DNA of 64,000 bases from Bacillus sonorensis NBRC 101234 = KCTC 13918 (GTDB lineage: Bacteria > Bacillota > Bacilli > Bacillales > Bacillaceae), in NCBI RefSeq assembly GCF_001592005.1, contig NZ_BCVZ01000005.1, positions 62,001 through 126,000 of the forward strand, in the 5' to 3' direction. Positions 1 through 10,162 of the stretch are shown piece after piece. The position numbers were made by a program, and so were the translations under genes. Position 1 is the stretch's first letter; the number at the start of each line of letters is the position of its first letter. A model generated the notes under the pieces. It saw only the letters and a list, made by a program, of their open reading frames with translations. It did not search any database and was not told where the DNA came from.

Positions 1-391
1 CTTCAAAACCGAGCCCGGTAATCTGGCCGCGCGCCACGGGTGAAATAACCGACTGCCGCCGAAACTCTTCCCTCGCATGCGGATTTGAAATGTGAACTTC
101 GATCACCGGTATGCTGATGGCGGCTACCGCATCGCGAATGGCGTAGCTGTAATGTGAGAAAGCGCCCGGATTTAAGACGACTCCATCATATTGATCTGAA
201 GCTTCATGAAGCGCGTCGATGATATCCCCTTCATGGTTTGACTGAAAAAACGTCAGTTCGGCCTGAACGCCTTCGGCAAATTGAAAAAGCTTTTGCTCTA
301 AATCGGTCAATGTATCTTTTCCGTACACTTCGGGTTCACGCTTTCCCAGCATGTTTAAATTCGGACCGTTCAAAATGAATATACGCGGCAA
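1..391 (-). CDS. aroQ: Type II 3-dehydroquinate dehydratase, 5' part (runs off the window)
   Basis: Removes water from 3-dehydroquinate to give 3-dehydroshikimate in the shikimate pathway; type II enzymes are small cytosolic dodecamers. The first 130 codons are present. I read the N-terminus as PRIFILNGPNLNMLGKREP, the family's nucleotide-fold start, followed by the flexible active-site loop region, the FFQSNHEG motif and the LNPGAFSHYSYAIRDA motif. The last part seen, GLGFE, lies near the C-terminus of a roughly 148-residue family member, so only about 18 residues are missing. The start is TTG at 389-391, chosen because a strong ribosome site (AAAGGGGGGAAAG) lies just upstream and no ATG fits. 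It corresponds to yqhS of B. subtilis. Confidence 0.93.
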   Translation of the reverse strand, partial: MPRIFILNGPNLNMLGKREPEVYGKDTLTDLEQKLFQFAEGVQAELTFFQSNHEGDIIDALHEASDQYDGVVLNPGAFSHYSYAIRDAVAAISIPVIEVHISNPHAREEFRRQSVISPVARGQITGLGFE

Positions 392-494
392 CTCTTTCCC
401 CCCTTTTTGATGTAAAACTTGCCACCATTTGGCTTCACGCAAAAAAATGTCCACTTACAGTGAACATTTTATCATAATGCTTCCAGTCTCAACA

Positions 495-1031
495 CTATTC
501 TCTTGATTCTCCAAGCGCACTGGAGAGCTTTTCGGAATTTAATTCATTATATTCAAATGAAATCGAATAGCCGACAAACAATCCGTACAGCAAATAGATG
601 CAAAACGTCGTGACGACTGTTTTCCTTTTCAGTTCGGCAACCGTTTGCACATCCGGAAACATCGGATTAAACAGATAAAACACGACGAACCATAAAACAG
701 CTCCGTATAAAAGGCCCGGCCACATTCCCTTCGCTTGTTTCAGACAGCCGTAGTAAAGAAGAGCGGCGCCGATGGAGATCACCCCGATCAGCAAAATGCT
801 GACCACCGTTCCGAGAAATCCATTTTTCCAGCCGCCGAGCATAAAGGGCTGAAGAATCATATTCGGATTCACCTCGGAAAACTTAAACAAATACGCCAGC
901 TCTCCTAAAACGCTCCAGAGAATGCCGCCGATAAATCCCGTCGAGATGACCCTCCCGGTGAACGATACGGGATTTTCCCGTTTATTTTGCTCCAGTTCTT
1001 CAGGCTGTTTTTCATTGTCTTCATTGCTCAT
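495..1031 (-). CDS. yqhR: YqhR family integral membrane protein
   Basis: A 178-residue membrane protein of unknown function. After a charged N-terminal tail of about 20 residues there are four hydrophobic segments, at roughly residues 25-50, 70-95, 103-122 and 140-160, so it should sit in the cytoplasmic membrane. It ends in a charged tail. It lies between aroQ and yqhQ, as in B. subtilis, and is transcribed divergently from yqhQ. No catalytic motif is visible. Identification rests on synteny and the overall membrane pattern; function is unknown. Confidence 0.8.
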   Translation of the reverse strand: MSNEDNEKQPEELEQNKRENPVSFTGRVISTGFIGGILWSVLGELAYLFKFSEVNPNMILQPFMLGGWKNGFLGTVVSILLIGVISIGAALLYYGCLKQAKGMWPGLLYGAVLWFVVFYLFNPMFPDVQTVAELKRKTVVTTFCIYLLYGLFVGYSISFEYNELNSEKLSSALGESRE

Positions 1032-1279
1032 GCTGACAGTTCACCTCCATTCCCAGTATGTCCAAAAACGGAGGCGCCAACATGATCTCTGCAAGTTTTT
1101 TAAACAAAAGTGTAAAAATCAAGAAAACGGGTATACTTTAATTAGATTTGACAATTCGGTTCCCTAATTTCTTAAATTTTTAGGCCCATCAATCTAGAGG
1201 TTTCAGCGCTTTTCCTGTACAATAAGGTGTAAGGAAATGGTTAATGTAATCATAGATTGATACAGATAGGTTGATGCAG

Positions 1280-2230
1280 ATGTCAAATCAAAAAAAGCCC
1301 GCTTACGGAGGGCAGGCCGTCGTCGAAGGCGTCATGTTCGGCGGCAGGCGCCATTATGTAACGGCGATCCGCAGGAAGGATCAAAGCATTGAATTTTTTA
1401 AACTGCCGCGCAAATCGAATCCGGCCCTTGAAAAGCTGAAGAAAATTCCTTTTCTCAGGGGAATCATCGCGATCATCGAAGCGAGCGCGAACGGAACCCA
1501 GCATTTGAATTTTTCAAGTGAAAGATATGATCTTGATCCTTCCTTAGACGATCAATTAAAGGAAGAGAAAAAGTCAAAGCTGACCATGATCTTCGGGCTT
1601 GCCGCTGTCGGGGTGCTTTCATTCCTTTTCAGCAAATTTATATTTACGCTGGTTCCCGTCTTTTTGGCGGAGCTTACCCGGCCGGTATTCCAGTCTGATG
1701 TCGCGCAGATTATGATCGAAAGCTTTTTTAAGCTGATTCTGCTTTTAGGCTATATTTACGTGATCTCGTGCACCCCTTTTATCAAAAGGATTTTTCAATA
1801 TCACGGAGCAGAACACAAGATCATAAACTGTTTTGAACAGAACCTGCCGGTTACGGTTGAAAATGTTCAGCGCCAGTCAAGGCTTCACTACCGATGCGGA
1901 AGCAGTTTTATTTTATTCACTGTGATCGTCGGCATGTTTGTTTACTTGCTTGTTCCTGCTGACCCTCTCTGGGTCCGTATTTTAAATAGAATCGCACTGA
2001 TACCAGTCGTTCTTGGCATCTCATTTGAGGTGCTGCAGCTGACAAACAAAGTGAGAAACATACCTGTTCTCAAGGCATTGGGCTATCCCGGCCTTTGGCT
2101 GCAGCTCTTGACGACAAAAGAGCCGTCTGACGATCAGGTGGAAGTGGCAATCGCAAGCTTTAACGAGCTTCTTCATATGGAGACCAAAGCAGAGGACGAA
2201 CAGAAGGAACCTTCTCATATCGTAATGTAA
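1280..2230 (+). CDS. yqhQ: DUF1385 membrane protein YqhQ
   Basis: A 316-residue protein of the DUF1385 family, widespread in Firmicutes and without an assigned biochemical role. The N-terminal YGGQAVVEGVMFGG motif and the central QYHGAEHK motif, with conserved His and Glu, are the family hallmarks and look like a possible metal site (inference). Hydrophobic segments at about 95-130, 145-170 and 205-260 indicate an integral membrane protein. ATG at 1280 was chosen because it gives MSNQKKPAYGG, matching the family N-terminus; an upstream TTG (1271) and ATG (1274) are in frame but sit on the ribosome site. It is followed by yqhP 40 bases later, probably in one transcript. Confidence 0.85.
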   Translation: MSNQKKPAYGGQAVVEGVMFGGRRHYVTAIRRKDQSIEFFKLPRKSNPALEKLKKIPFLRGIIAIIEASANGTQHLNFSSERYDLDPSLDDQLKEEKKSKLTMIFGLAAVGVLSFLFSKFIFTLVPVFLAELTRPVFQSDVAQIMIESFFKLILLLGYIYVISCTPFIKRIFQYHGAEHKIINCFEQNLPVTVENVQRQSRLHYRCGSSFILFTVIVGMFVYLLVPADPLWVRILNRIALIPVVLGISFEVLQLTNKVRNIPVLKALGYPGLWLQLLTTKEPSDDQVEVAIASFNELLHMETKAEDEQKEPSHIVM

Positions 2231-2270
2231 CTCTTTAACGATTTGTTAATTTTTTGGGAGGTGGACAGTT

Positions 2271-2657
2271 ATGAAGCAACGGGTACATCCAGTCTCGGCT
2301 TTAGTGATTGCGCTTGGAATTTTGGGTTTCGTTTATTTTGCTGTCACAAGCCCCGGCCAACTGCTGCAATATTTGATTGTTTTCGCAGCGGTCGGCGCAA
2401 TCATTTATTTTGTGGTCAGATATATTTCCAACCGCGATATGGGCGGCGAGGGAGCCGCTTTTAAGAAAGCGGCCAAACAGTCGCACAAGCGTTTTCAGGA
2501 TCATAAAAAACGCTCAGCCAGAGGCAGGGTTAATCATCTTAGAAGCGTGCCGTCTATCAACAAATCCAAGCCCGTCTTGGTCAAGAAAAAAAGCCAGACT
2601 CAGCTGACAGTGATTGAAGGCAAAAAAAGCAAAAAGAAAAACAGAGCTTTCTTTTAA
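2271..2657 (+). CDS. yqhP: YqhP, SA1362-family small membrane protein
   Basis: A 128-residue protein with two N-terminal membrane segments (about residues 8-26 and 30-50) and a very basic cytoplasmic tail rich in Lys and Arg that ends in a KKSKKKNR stretch. The ribosome site TGGGAGGTGG precedes the ATG. Function is unknown; the family is often labelled SA1362. The stop codon overlaps the end of the convergent gene yqhO by four bases, so the two transcripts collide here and no separate terminator is seen. Confidence 0.78.
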   Translation: MKQRVHPVSALVIALGILGFVYFAVTSPGQLLQYLIVFAAVGAIIYFVVRYISNRDMGGEGAAFKKAAKQSHKRFQDHKKRSARGRVNHLRSVPSINKSKPVLVKKKSQTQLTVIEGKKSKKKNRAFF

Positions 2658-3529
2658 TACGTCCACTGTTTCAAAAATAATTCTGTTCGTTTTTTTCCTA
2701 GCTCAATCAGAGCTAGTTTTTTTTCTGCCGAAATCGCAAATTCCGTTGACAGCACCTCTTCAACAGGTAGAAAAATAATGTTCCGTTCGTGCTTTGTGGC
2801 GATATGCCTGGCATCATGCGCTTCCTTCATCGTCTCAAAAAGCGCTCCAAACAGCTCAAACGCATTGTTGATGACCTTCTTCGGCCTCTCTTTTTCGCAC
2901 GGCGTCAATGTAACGCCTAGAACCGGGCGCTTTTTTTCAGCGGTAAACAGCCAAATCGGAAAATTGCTCAGCACCCCGCCGTCCACCACCGTTGAGATGC
3001 CGGCCGAAGATTTCAGTTTGACGGGCTCAAAAAAATAGGGAATGCTGCAGCTCATCCGAACCGCCCTTGCGACGGAAAACCGTTCCGGATGTAAGCCGTA
3101 GCGGGGTAGGTCGTCAGGCAGGACAAGCATCTTGCCATTCGTTAAATCTGAAGCAATCAGCTTGAGCTTTCCTTTCTCAAAGTCGCCGAACACGGAGACA
3201 CCTTTCCTCCTTAATTTTTCAGAGATCCAGTTTTCAAGCCGATCTCCCTTATACAAACCAAGGCGCCAATAGATCGAAGCCCATTGCAGCATTTTTAAAG
3301 GGAAAAAAGAAAATCTCGGATCAAGGAGCTCACCTTCGTCTAATTCCTCCACCATGCTGCGCATCTCCGCACTCGTATATCCGGCCGCAATCAATGCCGC
3401 AATGATCGACCCCGCGCTCGTTCCGGCCAGTCTTTTAAAACGGAAACCGCGTTCCTCGAGCGTTTCATATGCTCCTACAAGCGCAATGCCTTTCATTCCT
3501 CCGCCTGAAAAAACCCCGTCTATGAACAT
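2654..3529 (-). CDS. yqhO: Patatin-like phospholipase YqhO
   Basis: A 291-residue patatin-family lipid acyl hydrolase. All expected parts are visible: the oxyanion-hole glycines GGGMKG near residue 9, the nucleophile elbow GTSAGS (GxSxG) near residue 40, and the catalytic aspartate in VDGGVLSNFPI near residue 188. Members cleave acyl chains from phospholipids or neutral lipids; the natural substrate here is unknown. There is no signal peptide, so it probably acts in the cytosol or at the inner membrane face. It converges on yqhP with a four-base overlap. Confidence 0.87.
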   Translation of the reverse strand: MFIDGVFSGGGMKGIALVGAYETLEERGFRFKRLAGTSAGSIIAALIAAGYTSAEMRSMVEELDEGELLDPRFSFFPLKMLQWASIYWRLGLYKGDRLENWISEKLRRKGVSVFGDFEKGKLKLIASDLTNGKMLVLPDDLPRYGLHPERFSVARAVRMSCSIPYFFEPVKLKSSAGISTVVDGGVLSNFPIWLFTAEKKRPVLGVTLTPCEKERPKKVINNAFELFGALFETMKEAHDARHIATKHERNIIFLPVEEVLSTEFAISAEKKLALIELGKKRTELFLKQWTY

Positions 3530-3618
3530 CCGTTCTCCCCCCTTAAAAGATTGGCCCTACCACCATTTTAGGAAGAAGACAGAAAAAAAAGACCATTAGA
3601 AAAACGGCCGCATACAAA

Positions 3619-3650
3619 TAAAAAAGCCGCCGTGCCGCGGCAGCTTTTTC
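3619..3650 (-). terminator. Intrinsic terminator of mntR
   Basis: On the minus strand a GCTGCCG / CGGCGGC stem is followed by a run of six T. It starts at the mntR stop codon. Confidence 0.75.
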
Positions 3651-4078
3651 TACTGATTGTCCTGTTCATTTCTTTTTTGGACGCTTCTCAGATCGTCGAT
3701 CCTTTGGCGGTCATCCTCAAAATACTGCACAAGGTCTCCGACCCGGTCAATGCTGTTCCAGCTTAAATGATGTTCGATTCCTTCAACATCATCATAAATT
3801 TTCTCTTCGTCAACACCAATGATTCGTAAAAACTGTTCCAGTAATTCATGTCTGTATACTAAACGCTTGCCTATTTTTTTACCTTTAGGCGTCAGCACGA
3901 GACCGCGATACTTTTCATAAATCAAATATTCATCTTTGTCGAGTTTTTGAACCATTTTTGTAACCGAGGAGGGATGGACGGCTAAAGCTTCTGCAATATC
4001 TGAGACTCTCGCATATCCTTTTTCTTCTATCAGCATATAAATTTGTTCTATGTAATCTTCCATACTCGGTGTTGTCAT
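3650..4078 (-). CDS. mntR: Manganese-sensing transcriptional regulator MntR
   Basis: A DtxR-family regulator of 142 residues that represses manganese importers when bound to Mn(II). The N-terminal winged helix-turn-helix (about 1-70, with [12 protein letters not shown] as recognition helix) is followed by a dimerisation domain. Metal ligands known from B. subtilis MntR can be matched: Asp8 and Glu11 in MEDYIEQ, a His in VYRHEL, and the Glu/Glu/His of VEGIEHH. The SH3-like third domain of longer DtxR proteins is absent, as usual for MntR. ATG at 4076-4078 was chosen because GGAGGGATTTG precedes it and it gives the known MTTPSMEDY start; the longer upstream reading lacks support. Confidence 0.95.
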   Translation of the reverse strand: MTTPSMEDYIEQIYMLIEEKGYARVSDIAEALAVHPSSVTKMVQKLDKDEYLIYEKYRGLVLTPKGKKIGKRLVYRHELLEQFLRIIGVDEEKIYDDVEGIEHHLSWNSIDRVGDLVQYFEDDRQRIDDLRSVQKRNEQDNQ

Positions 4079-4172
4079 CAAATCCCTCCAAATCACACCT
4101 ATTAAAATCATTACAAGTTTACACTATGTGCATGTAAAAAACAAGCAATCAGATAACGTTTACATCTATGCT

Positions 4173-5009
4173 CTATCGTTTAAAATTCCATTCATCTGTC
4201 GCGTATTTCGTCCGGGCCAATTCCTCGACAAACGCCGTTTCTTCTTCTGTCAGTTCATACGGCTGAAGATGAATGTTAAGCCCTTTTTCAAAGCCTTTTT
4301 TAAACGCTTTGCTCGCTTCTTCGATCGTCACTTTTTCCGCGGCCAGCTGATTAATGGCAACTGCCTTTTGTTTAAAATTGCGCTGCATGCGCTCCCTGAT
4401 GCGGTCGTTTTTATAGATAAACAAATCAAACAGCTTGTCCTCATCCAAATCAAGGAGGATCGAGCCGTGCTGTAAGATGACCCCTTTTTGTCTCGTCTGG
4501 GCGCTCCCTGCGACTTTTCGGCCTTCGACAACGAGCTCATACCAGGAAGGCGCGTCAAAGCAGACGGATGATCTCGGGTTTTTCAGGCTTTCTTTTTCTT
4601 TCTCCGTTCTCGGTATTGCAAAATATGCCTCAAGTCCAAGCTCTCTAAAGCCTTCAAGAATGCCTTCGGAAATCACCCTGTACGCTTCCGTCACAGTCTG
4701 CGGCATGTCAGGATGCTCTTCAGATACGATCACACTGTAGGTGAGTTCTTGATCATGGAGAACGCCTCTGCCGCCGGTCGGCCTTCTTACAAAGCCCAAA
4801 TTATAGTTTTTGACGGCTTCCAGATCGATTTCCTTTTCAACATTTTGAAAATAACCGACAGAAAGCGTCGCAGGATTCCATCCGTAAAAGCGGATGGTAG
4901 GCGGGATCTGCCGTTGGCTGTGCCAGTAAAGCAGCGCCTCGTCAAGTGCCATATTAAAAGCGGGCGCCCGTCGTCCCGAATCGATAAAACGCCATGTTTC
5001 CTTTTCCAT
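4173..5009 (-). CDS. lipM: Octanoyl-[GcvH]:protein transferase LipM
   Basis: Transfers octanoate from acyl carrier protein to the glycine-cleavage protein GcvH, the first step of lipoate assembly. The 278-residue protein has the biotin/lipoate ligase-like fold with the [11 protein letters not shown] motif at 75-85, the catalytic Cys150 in SVCFDAPS, and GRKVAGSAQ with the conserved Lys165. Its position next to the gcv operon fits the function: GcvP/GcvT work with lipoylated GcvH. It is separated from mntR by about 95 bases without an obvious strong terminator. Confidence 0.94.
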   Translation of the reverse strand: MEKETWRFIDSGRRAPAFNMALDEALLYWHSQRQIPPTIRFYGWNPATLSVGYFQNVEKEIDLEAVKNYNLGFVRRPTGGRGVLHDQELTYSVIVSEEHPDMPQTVTEAYRVISEGILEGFRELGLEAYFAIPRTEKEKESLKNPRSSVCFDAPSWYELVVEGRKVAGSAQTRQKGVILQHGSILLDLDEDKLFDLFIYKNDRIRERMQRNFKQKAVAINQLAAEKVTIEEASKAFKKGFEKGLNIHLQPYELTEEETAFVEELARTKYATDEWNFKR

Positions 5010-5187
5010 AACCTACCCTCTTTTTCTTTGGTATAAAATAAGTCTACCATTCCCTTTGAAAATTGAAAATAAATTCGGCTAATCAGATGACAGAATTACC
5101 GCCCTTTACTATAATAGTATTTGTCTTAACATATCGATAAAACTTTCCCGTTTAAGGCGGGACGATGTAAAAAGGAGTCGGATCAGA

Positions 5188-5574
5188 TTGTCTACCAGCA
5201 GCATTATTGTTCTCATCATTTGCGCCGCACTCATTATCTACGCGGTCGTTTCATACATTTATCAGCAGCGCATTATGAAAACCTTGACAGAAGAAGAGTT
5301 CCGCGCAGGGTACCGCAAAGCCCAGCTCATCGATGTGCGTGAACCGAATGAATATGAAGGCGGCCACATTCTCGGTGCAAGAAACATTCCGCTTTCCCAG
5401 CTTAAACAGAGAAAAACGGAAATCCGCACTGACAAGCCCGTCTACCTTTACTGCCAAAACAGCGTCAGAAGCGGGCGCGCAGCCCAAACGCTCCGCAAAT
5501 ACGGCTGCCAGGAGATTTACAACTTGAAAGGCGGCTTCAAAAAATGGAGCGGGAAAATTAAAACGAAGAAATAA
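5188..5574 (+). CDS. yqhL: Membrane-anchored rhodanese-like protein YqhL
   Basis: A 128-residue protein with one N-terminal membrane anchor (about 5-24) and a single rhodanese domain (about 32-125) facing the cytosol. The active-site loop is CQNSVRS with Cys89 as presumed sulfur carrier; the DVREPNEYEGGHI motif is typical of the fold. Rhodaneses move sulfane sulfur, but the acceptor here is unknown. The start is TTG at 5188, preceded by AAAAGGAGTCGG. A terminator follows six bases after the stop. Confidence 0.87.
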   Translation: MSTSSIIVLIICAALIIYAVVSYIYQQRIMKTLTEEEFRAGYRKAQLIDVREPNEYEGGHILGARNIPLSQLKQRKTEIRTDKPVYLYCQNSVRSGRAAQTLRKYGCQEIYNLKGGFKKWSGKIKTKK

Positions 5575-5580
5575 TGAACG

Positions 5581-5607
5581 GCTGTCTCGTCTGAGACGGC
5601 TTTTTTC
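5581..5607 (+). terminator. Terminator of yqhL
   Basis: GCTGTCTC / GAGACGGC stem with a GTCT loop, followed by TTTTTT. Confidence 0.8.
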
Positions 5608-5610
5608 ATA

Positions 5611-5647
5611 CAAAAAAGCCGGCGGAATCATACACCCGCCGGCTTTC
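5611..5647 (-). terminator. Terminator of the gcv operon
   Basis: Perfect AAAGCCGGCGG / CCGCCGGCTTT stem (5615-5625 with 5636-5646) with T runs on both strands; it ends just after the gcvPB stop codon and could work in both directions. Confidence 0.85.
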
Positions 5648-5654
5648 ATCTTAT

Positions 5655-7115
5655 TCAGCCTCTTTCATAGCGAAGCACAGGCTTGCGCGCCGCTTTTGTT
5701 TCATCCATTCGTTTAACAACTGTAGTATGCGGTGCTTCTTGAACCATCTCTGGCGTTTCTTCCGCTTCTTTGGCAATCTGGATCATCGTTTCGATAAACG
5801 CGTCAAGCGTTTCTTTTGATTCTGTTTCTGTCGGCTCAATCATGATGCATTCCTCCACATTAAGCGGAAAGTAGATGGTCGGCGGATGGAAGCCGAAATC
5901 AAGCAGACGCTTGGCGATATCCAGCGTTCTGACGCCGAGCTTTTTCTGACGTCTGCCGGACAGCACAAATTCATGCTTGCAGTGGCGGTCAAACGGCAGA
6001 TCATAATACGGCGCAAGTTTCCTCATCATATAATTCGCATTTAAAACGGCGTTTTCCGTCACTTCTTTCAACCCGTCAGGACCCATTGAACGAATATACG
6101 TATAGGCTCTCACGTTTATGCCGAAGTTGCCGTAGTACGGCTTGACCCTGCCGATGGATCGGGGGCGGTCATTGTCAAATGTAAAGCGCCCGTCTTTTTT
6201 GACCAGCACAGGTTTTGGCAAATACGGGATGAGATCGGCTTTGACGCCGACGGGACCTGAGCCCGGTCCGCCGCCCCCGTGGGGTCCCGTAAAGGTTTTA
6301 TGAAGATTTAAATGCACGACATCAAATCCCATGTCGCCCGGCCGCGCTTTACTGAGCACGGCGTTGAGGTTGGCGCCGTCATAATAGAGCTTCCCTCCGG
6401 CCTGATGCACGATCTCCGCCATTTCTAAAATATGCTCTTCAAACAGGCCGAGCGTGTTCGGATTTGTCAGCATCAGCGCAGCCGTTTCTTCATTGACGAC
6501 CCGTTTTAAATCTTCCAGGTCGACAAGCCCATCGGCATTCGATTTGACGGTGACCGTTTCAAATCCGGCAACCGTCGCAGATGCCGGATTTGTTCCGTGC
6601 GCAGAATCCGGAACAATCACCTTCGTTCTTTTCCGATCGCCGTTGGCCTCATGGAAGGCGCGGATCATCATCAGCCCGGTCCATTCGCCATGCGCGCCGG
6701 CCGCCGGCTGAAGTGTGACCTGATCCATGCCCGTAATTTCCTCCAAATGCTCGCTCAGGTCGTAAAGTAGCTCCAGCGCCCCCTGCACCGTATGTTCGTC
6801 CTGAAGCGGGTGAATGGCTGAAAACCCCGGAATCCTCGCGATTTTCTCATTGAGCTTCGGATTGTATTTCATCGTGCAGGAGCCAAGCGGATAAAAACCG
6901 GAATCCACGCCGTGGTTTCGCCTTGATAAAGCGGTATAATGCCGCATAATATCAAGCTCAGACACCTCGGGAAGCTCTGCCGGCTCTTTCCTGATATAGG
7001 CCTCATCCAGAAGGTCTGATTCATCTGTTTCAGGGACGTCAAGCTCAGGCAGGCTGTAGCCGACCCTTCCTTCTTTTGATATCTCAAAAATAAGCGATTG
7101 ATCCTGATTATGCAT
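5655..7115 (-). CDS. gcvPB: Glycine dehydrogenase (decarboxylating) subunit 2
   Basis: C-terminal half of the P-protein of the glycine cleavage system, which decarboxylates glycine with pyridoxal phosphate and passes the methylamine group to lipoyl-GcvH. In Bacillus P-protein is split into two chains; this 486-residue chain carries the cofactor lysine, Lys273 in [17 protein letters not shown]. The glycine-rich loop after it and the [10 protein letters not shown] motif near 171 are also conserved. It is the last gene of the operon and overlaps gcvPA by eight bases, pointing to translational coupling and equal subunit amounts. Confidence 0.96.
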   Translation of the reverse strand: MHNQDQSLIFEISKEGRVGYSLPELDVPETDESDLLDEAYIRKEPAELPEVSELDIMRHYTALSRRNHGVDSGFYPLGSCTMKYNPKLNEKIARIPGFSAIHPLQDEHTVQGALELLYDLSEHLEEITGMDQVTLQPAAGAHGEWTGLMMIRAFHEANGDRKRTKVIVPDSAHGTNPASATVAGFETVTVKSNADGLVDLEDLKRVVNEETAALMLTNPNTLGLFEEHILEMAEIVHQAGGKLYYDGANLNAVLSKARPGDMGFDVVHLNLHKTFTGPHGGGGPGSGPVGVKADLIPYLPKPVLVKKDGRFTFDNDRPRSIGRVKPYYGNFGINVRAYTYIRSMGPDGLKEVTENAVLNANYMMRKLAPYYDLPFDRHCKHEFVLSGRRQKKLGVRTLDIAKRLLDFGFHPPTIYFPLNVEECIMIEPTETESKETLDAFIETMIQIAKEAEETPEMVQEAPHTTVVKRMDETKAARKPVLRYERG

Positions 7116-8454
7116 GGCGATCCCCCAATTCCTTGATGAATGTATCTATTTCTTCCTTCGTCCTGAGTTCTGTCACTGCGATCAGCATATGGTCTTTCAA
7201 ATCCGGATATGACAGGCCGAGATCATAGCCGCCGATGATCTCCTTTTCAAGCAGGCGTTCATTGGCTTGGGTGACAGATTCCTTCAGCTTGATCACGAAT
7301 TCGTTGAACATAGGACCGTCAAACGCGACTTCAAGGCCCGCCCGCCTGGCGGCTTCTTTGGCATAAGACGCTTTCTGCATATTCTGCCAGGCGATGTCCC
7401 TGACGCCTTTTTTGCCGAGCGCCGTCATCGCAACAGAAGCGGCGAGCGCATTGAGCGCCTGGTTCGAGCAAATATTCGATGTTGCTTTATCCCGCCTGAT
7501 ATGCTGCTCCCTTGCCTGCAGCGTTAATACGAACCCTCTTTTTCCATTTTCATCTTCCGTCTGCCCGACAAGACGCCCCGGAACCTTCCGCATCAGCTTT
7601 TTAGTGACGGCGAAAAATCCGCAGTGGGGGCCTCCAAACGCGGCCGGTATACCGAATGGCTGGGCATCGCCGACGACGATATCGGCCCCGAATGCTCCCG
7701 GAGGCGTTAAGATGCCGAGCGCCAGCGGGTTGGCGGACACGATGAACATGCTTTTTCCTTTATGGGCGATCGGCTCGATTTCGTGCAGAGGTTCGATCTG
7801 TCCGAAAAAGTTCGGATATTGGACGATAACGGCTGCGGTTTCATCACATACCGCTGCGTCAATGGCTTCGATATCAGCCGTCCCGTTCTTGGCAGGCACT
7901 TCCACGACTTCGATGTACTGCCCTTTTGCATAAGTTTTCAGCACCTCGCGTGATTCCGGATGAACGGTCTCCGAGACGACGATTTTTTTCTTTTTCGTAT
8001 GCCCTGATGCAAGCATCGCGGCTTCCGCCAGCGCCGTTCCGCCGTCATACATGGACGAGTTGCTGATATCCATTCCCGTCAATTCGCATATCATCGTCTG
8101 AAATTCAAAGATCGCCTGCAGCTCCCCTTGCGAAATTTCCGGCTGATATGGGGTGTAGGCCGTATAAAATTCAGATCTTGAAATCACATGATCGACAATG
8201 ACCGGCTGATAATGGTCGTACACGCCCGCTCCCAAAAATGAAGCGTACGCGGCCGTGTCTTTATTCTTTGCCGCCAGCTTTGTCAGTTCTTTCGTGAGCT
8301 CCGTCTCGGATTTTGCTTGTTTAATTTGATATTCGCCTTTAAATCTGACGCTCTCTGGAATATCGGAGAATAAGTCGTCAATCTGGCTGACTCCGATCGC
8401 CTCTAGCATCTCTTTTTTATCCTGATCTGTCGCAGGCAGGTAGCGGTGCTTCAT
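7108..8454 (-). CDS. gcvPA: Glycine dehydrogenase (decarboxylating) subunit 1
   Basis: N-terminal half of the split P-protein, 448 residues, forming an alpha2-beta2 enzyme with GcvPB. It has the aminotransferase-like fold without the cofactor lysine. The [10 protein letters not shown] and [14 protein letters not shown] motifs near residues 73-115 and the [26 protein letters not shown] region (around 309-334) are characteristic of the family. It lies 30 bases downstream of gcvT and overlaps gcvPB by eight bases, in the same riboswitch-controlled transcript. Confidence 0.96.
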   Translation of the reverse strand: MKHRYLPATDQDKKEMLEAIGVSQIDDLFSDIPESVRFKGEYQIKQAKSETELTKELTKLAAKNKDTAAYASFLGAGVYDHYQPVIVDHVISRSEFYTAYTPYQPEISQGELQAIFEFQTMICELTGMDISNSSMYDGGTALAEAAMLASGHTKKKKIVVSETVHPESREVLKTYAKGQYIEVVEVPAKNGTADIEAIDAAVCDETAAVIVQYPNFFGQIEPLHEIEPIAHKGKSMFIVSANPLALGILTPPGAFGADIVVGDAQPFGIPAAFGGPHCGFFAVTKKLMRKVPGRLVGQTEDENGKRGFVLTLQAREQHIRRDKATSNICSNQALNALAASVAMTALGKKGVRDIAWQNMQKASYAKEAARRAGLEVAFDGPMFNEFVIKLKESVTQANERLLEKEIIGGYDLGLSYPDLKDHMLIAVTELRTKEEIDTFIKELGDRHA

Positions 8455-8484
8455 CTTCAGTCTCCTTTCATGATCATGGCAAAC

Positions 8485-9579
8485 TTACGGCTGCCGTTTA
8501 TAAAATGGGGTTTTCGCAATTTTCGCTTTCAGACGCTTTTTCCTGATTTCAACCTCGACAATGGTGCCGAGTTCGGCAGCCTCTTTTTTGAGCAGAGCAA
8601 GACCGACGTTTTTTTTCAAGGTCGGCGATTGTGTTCCAGTCGTCACTTCGCCCGCTTGTACGCCTTGATGGTAAACGGGATACCCGTGCCGCGGAATTCC
8701 TTTATCAAGCATTTCAAGCCCGACGAGTTTTCTGTCGGCTCCCTCTTCTTTTTGTTTTGCCAAAACAGACTTGCCGAAAAAATCCGCCTCTTTTTTCGTT
8801 TTAACAGCAAACCCGATCCCTGCTTCAATCGGCGTAATGTCTTTTGTAAGCTCCTGTCCGTATAGAGGGAGCTTCGCTTCAAAACGCAAGGTGTCTCTGG
8901 CGCCAAGACCGCACGGAATGAGGCCTTCATCCCGGCCCGTCTCTAAAAGAAGCTTCCAAATGCGGGCTGCATCTTCACCTCGGCAGTAGATTTCAAAACC
9001 GTCCTCTCCCGTGTACCCCGTTCTTGAGACAAGCGCCCGCACGCTGCCGACCGCGGTTTCATCCCGGAAGGTAAACGGCTTTAACGCGGCAAGGTCAATG
9101 TCTGTCACTTGTTGTAAGATCTGTTCGGCTTTCGGTCCCTGAAGGGCAAGCAGAGAGATTTCATCTGAGATGTTTTTGATCTTCACATCCCCCTCCGCAT
9201 GCCGATTCAGCCAATCGATGTCCTTGCCGATGTTGGCTGCGTTGATGACCAGCAGATAGCGCCCGCTTCCCTTCATATAGACAAGAAGATCGTCAATCGT
9301 CCCGCCGTTTTCATCGCACATCGCTGTATACTGTGCGCCGCCTTCCTTCAATGCGGCAACATCATTGGTTAAAAGCTTCTGTAAAAACGGCAGACTGTCA
9401 GCGCCTGTGACCTCGACTTCCCCCATATGGGAAACGTCAAACAAACCGGCTTTCGTCCTTACCGCTTCATGCTCTTCTTTGATCGATGAAAACTGAACAG
9501 GCAGCTCCCAGCCGCCAAAATCAATCGTCTTTCCGCCATATTCCTTATACAGGTCAAATAAAGGCGTTCGTTTCAGCAT
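8485..9579 (-). CDS. gcvT: Aminomethyltransferase (glycine cleavage T-protein)
   Basis: Moves the one-carbon unit from aminomethyl-lipoyl-GcvH to tetrahydrofolate, releasing ammonia. The 364-residue protein shows LFDVSHMGE (conserved Asp, near 52-60), the NAANIGKD loop and [14 protein letters not shown] near 190, all T-protein hallmarks. The start is ATG at 9577-9579 behind AAAGGGGGAAGCAGG, giving the [11 protein letters not shown] start of the family; an upstream in-frame ATG adds 11 residues but has no ribosome site of its own. First gene of gcvT-gcvPA-gcvPB; the tandem glycine riboswitch lies in its leader. Confidence 0.96.
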   Translation of the reverse strand: MLKRTPLFDLYKEYGGKTIDFGGWELPVQFSSIKEEHEAVRTKAGLFDVSHMGEVEVTGADSLPFLQKLLTNDVAALKEGGAQYTAMCDENGGTIDDLLVYMKGSGRYLLVINAANIGKDIDWLNRHAEGDVKIKNISDEISLLALQGPKAEQILQQVTDIDLAALKPFTFRDETAVGSVRALVSRTGYTGEDGFEIYCRGEDAARIWKLLLETGRDEGLIPCGLGARDTLRFEAKLPLYGQELTKDITPIEAGIGFAVKTKKEADFFGKSVLAKQKEEGADRKLVGLEMLDKGIPRHGYPVYHQGVQAGEVTTGTQSPTLKKNVGLALLKKEAAELGTIVEVEIRKKRLKAKIAKTPFYKRQP

Positions 9580-9675
9580 CCTGCTTCCCCCTTTGTGTTT
9601 TAAGTTTGCCAATCATCAGAAAACGCGAAAGATTTCAATAACAAAAGCTCTTCATGCAGCCGGCATTCACGGCAC

Positions 9676-9724
9676 AAAAAAGGACAGAGAACCCCCTTTG
9701 TCAGTTCGGAGGCTCTCTGTCCTG
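9676..9724 (-). terminator. Riboswitch-controlled terminator in the gcvT leader
   Basis: On the minus strand AGGACAGAGAGCC pairs with GGTTCTCTGTCCT and is followed by TTTTTT. It lies between the second glycine aptamer and gcvT. The 5' arm touches the 3' end of that aptamer (GGTGCCAGGACAG), as expected if glycine binding prevents the terminator from forming. Confidence 0.85.
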
Positions 9725-9926
9725 GCACCTGAAAGTTTACTTTGCATAAACGCAAAGATGTCCCCTTTGGTGGTTTGCTAAGCATGATTATGGTACAAAC
9801 TCTCTCCAGAGTTGCGTCAAGCAAGAGTTCTTTTGCCTGAGAGATTCACTATTTCACAGTTTGCTCCTTCGGCGCCGTTATAAGGGATTCCTTATCGGTC
9901 TCTCCCCTTGCTGTCATTCGCTCATA
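9721..9926 (-). promoter_or_regulatory. Tandem glycine riboswitch
   Basis: Two consecutive glycine aptamers on the minus strand upstream of gcvT. The first reads GCGAATGACAGCAAGGGGAG, then CGCCGAAGGAGCAAACTG, then CTCTCAGGCAAAAG; the second, joined by a short linker, has CTCTGGAGAG, CACCAAAGGGGACATC and CTTTCAGGTGCCAGGACAG. These GGAGAG/CCGAAGG/TCAGGCAAA elements are the known glycine riboswitch core. In B. subtilis the homologous element turns the gcv operon on when glycine is high. Confidence 0.95.
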
Positions 9927-10162
9927 TTCATTTCTTTTCATGGACATACTAGATAAAGCGTACGATTTTTTCGCTGATGATCTACAAATATCCTACCATC
10001 ATCACAGCGTTTGGGCAACAGAAAAAAGCATTAACATTTCATTATTTTTCATTTGAATTGTTCGCGTTTTATTCATTTCTTGATTAAATCAGCTTGATTC
10101 ATAAAAGATTATCTTTTAAAAAAGAACATTCCATTAAATGATAAGAGAGGAAAGGCGGCGAT

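Noticed and set aside
922..1167. Plus-strand reading frame of 81 codons over yqhR and its upstream region
   Set aside because: No ribosome site and it runs antisense to yqhR; product is not protein-like.
7394..7933. 179-codon plus-strand frame opposite gcvPA
   Set aside because: Entirely antisense to a clearly recognised gene; high codon bias of gcvPA produces such open frames.
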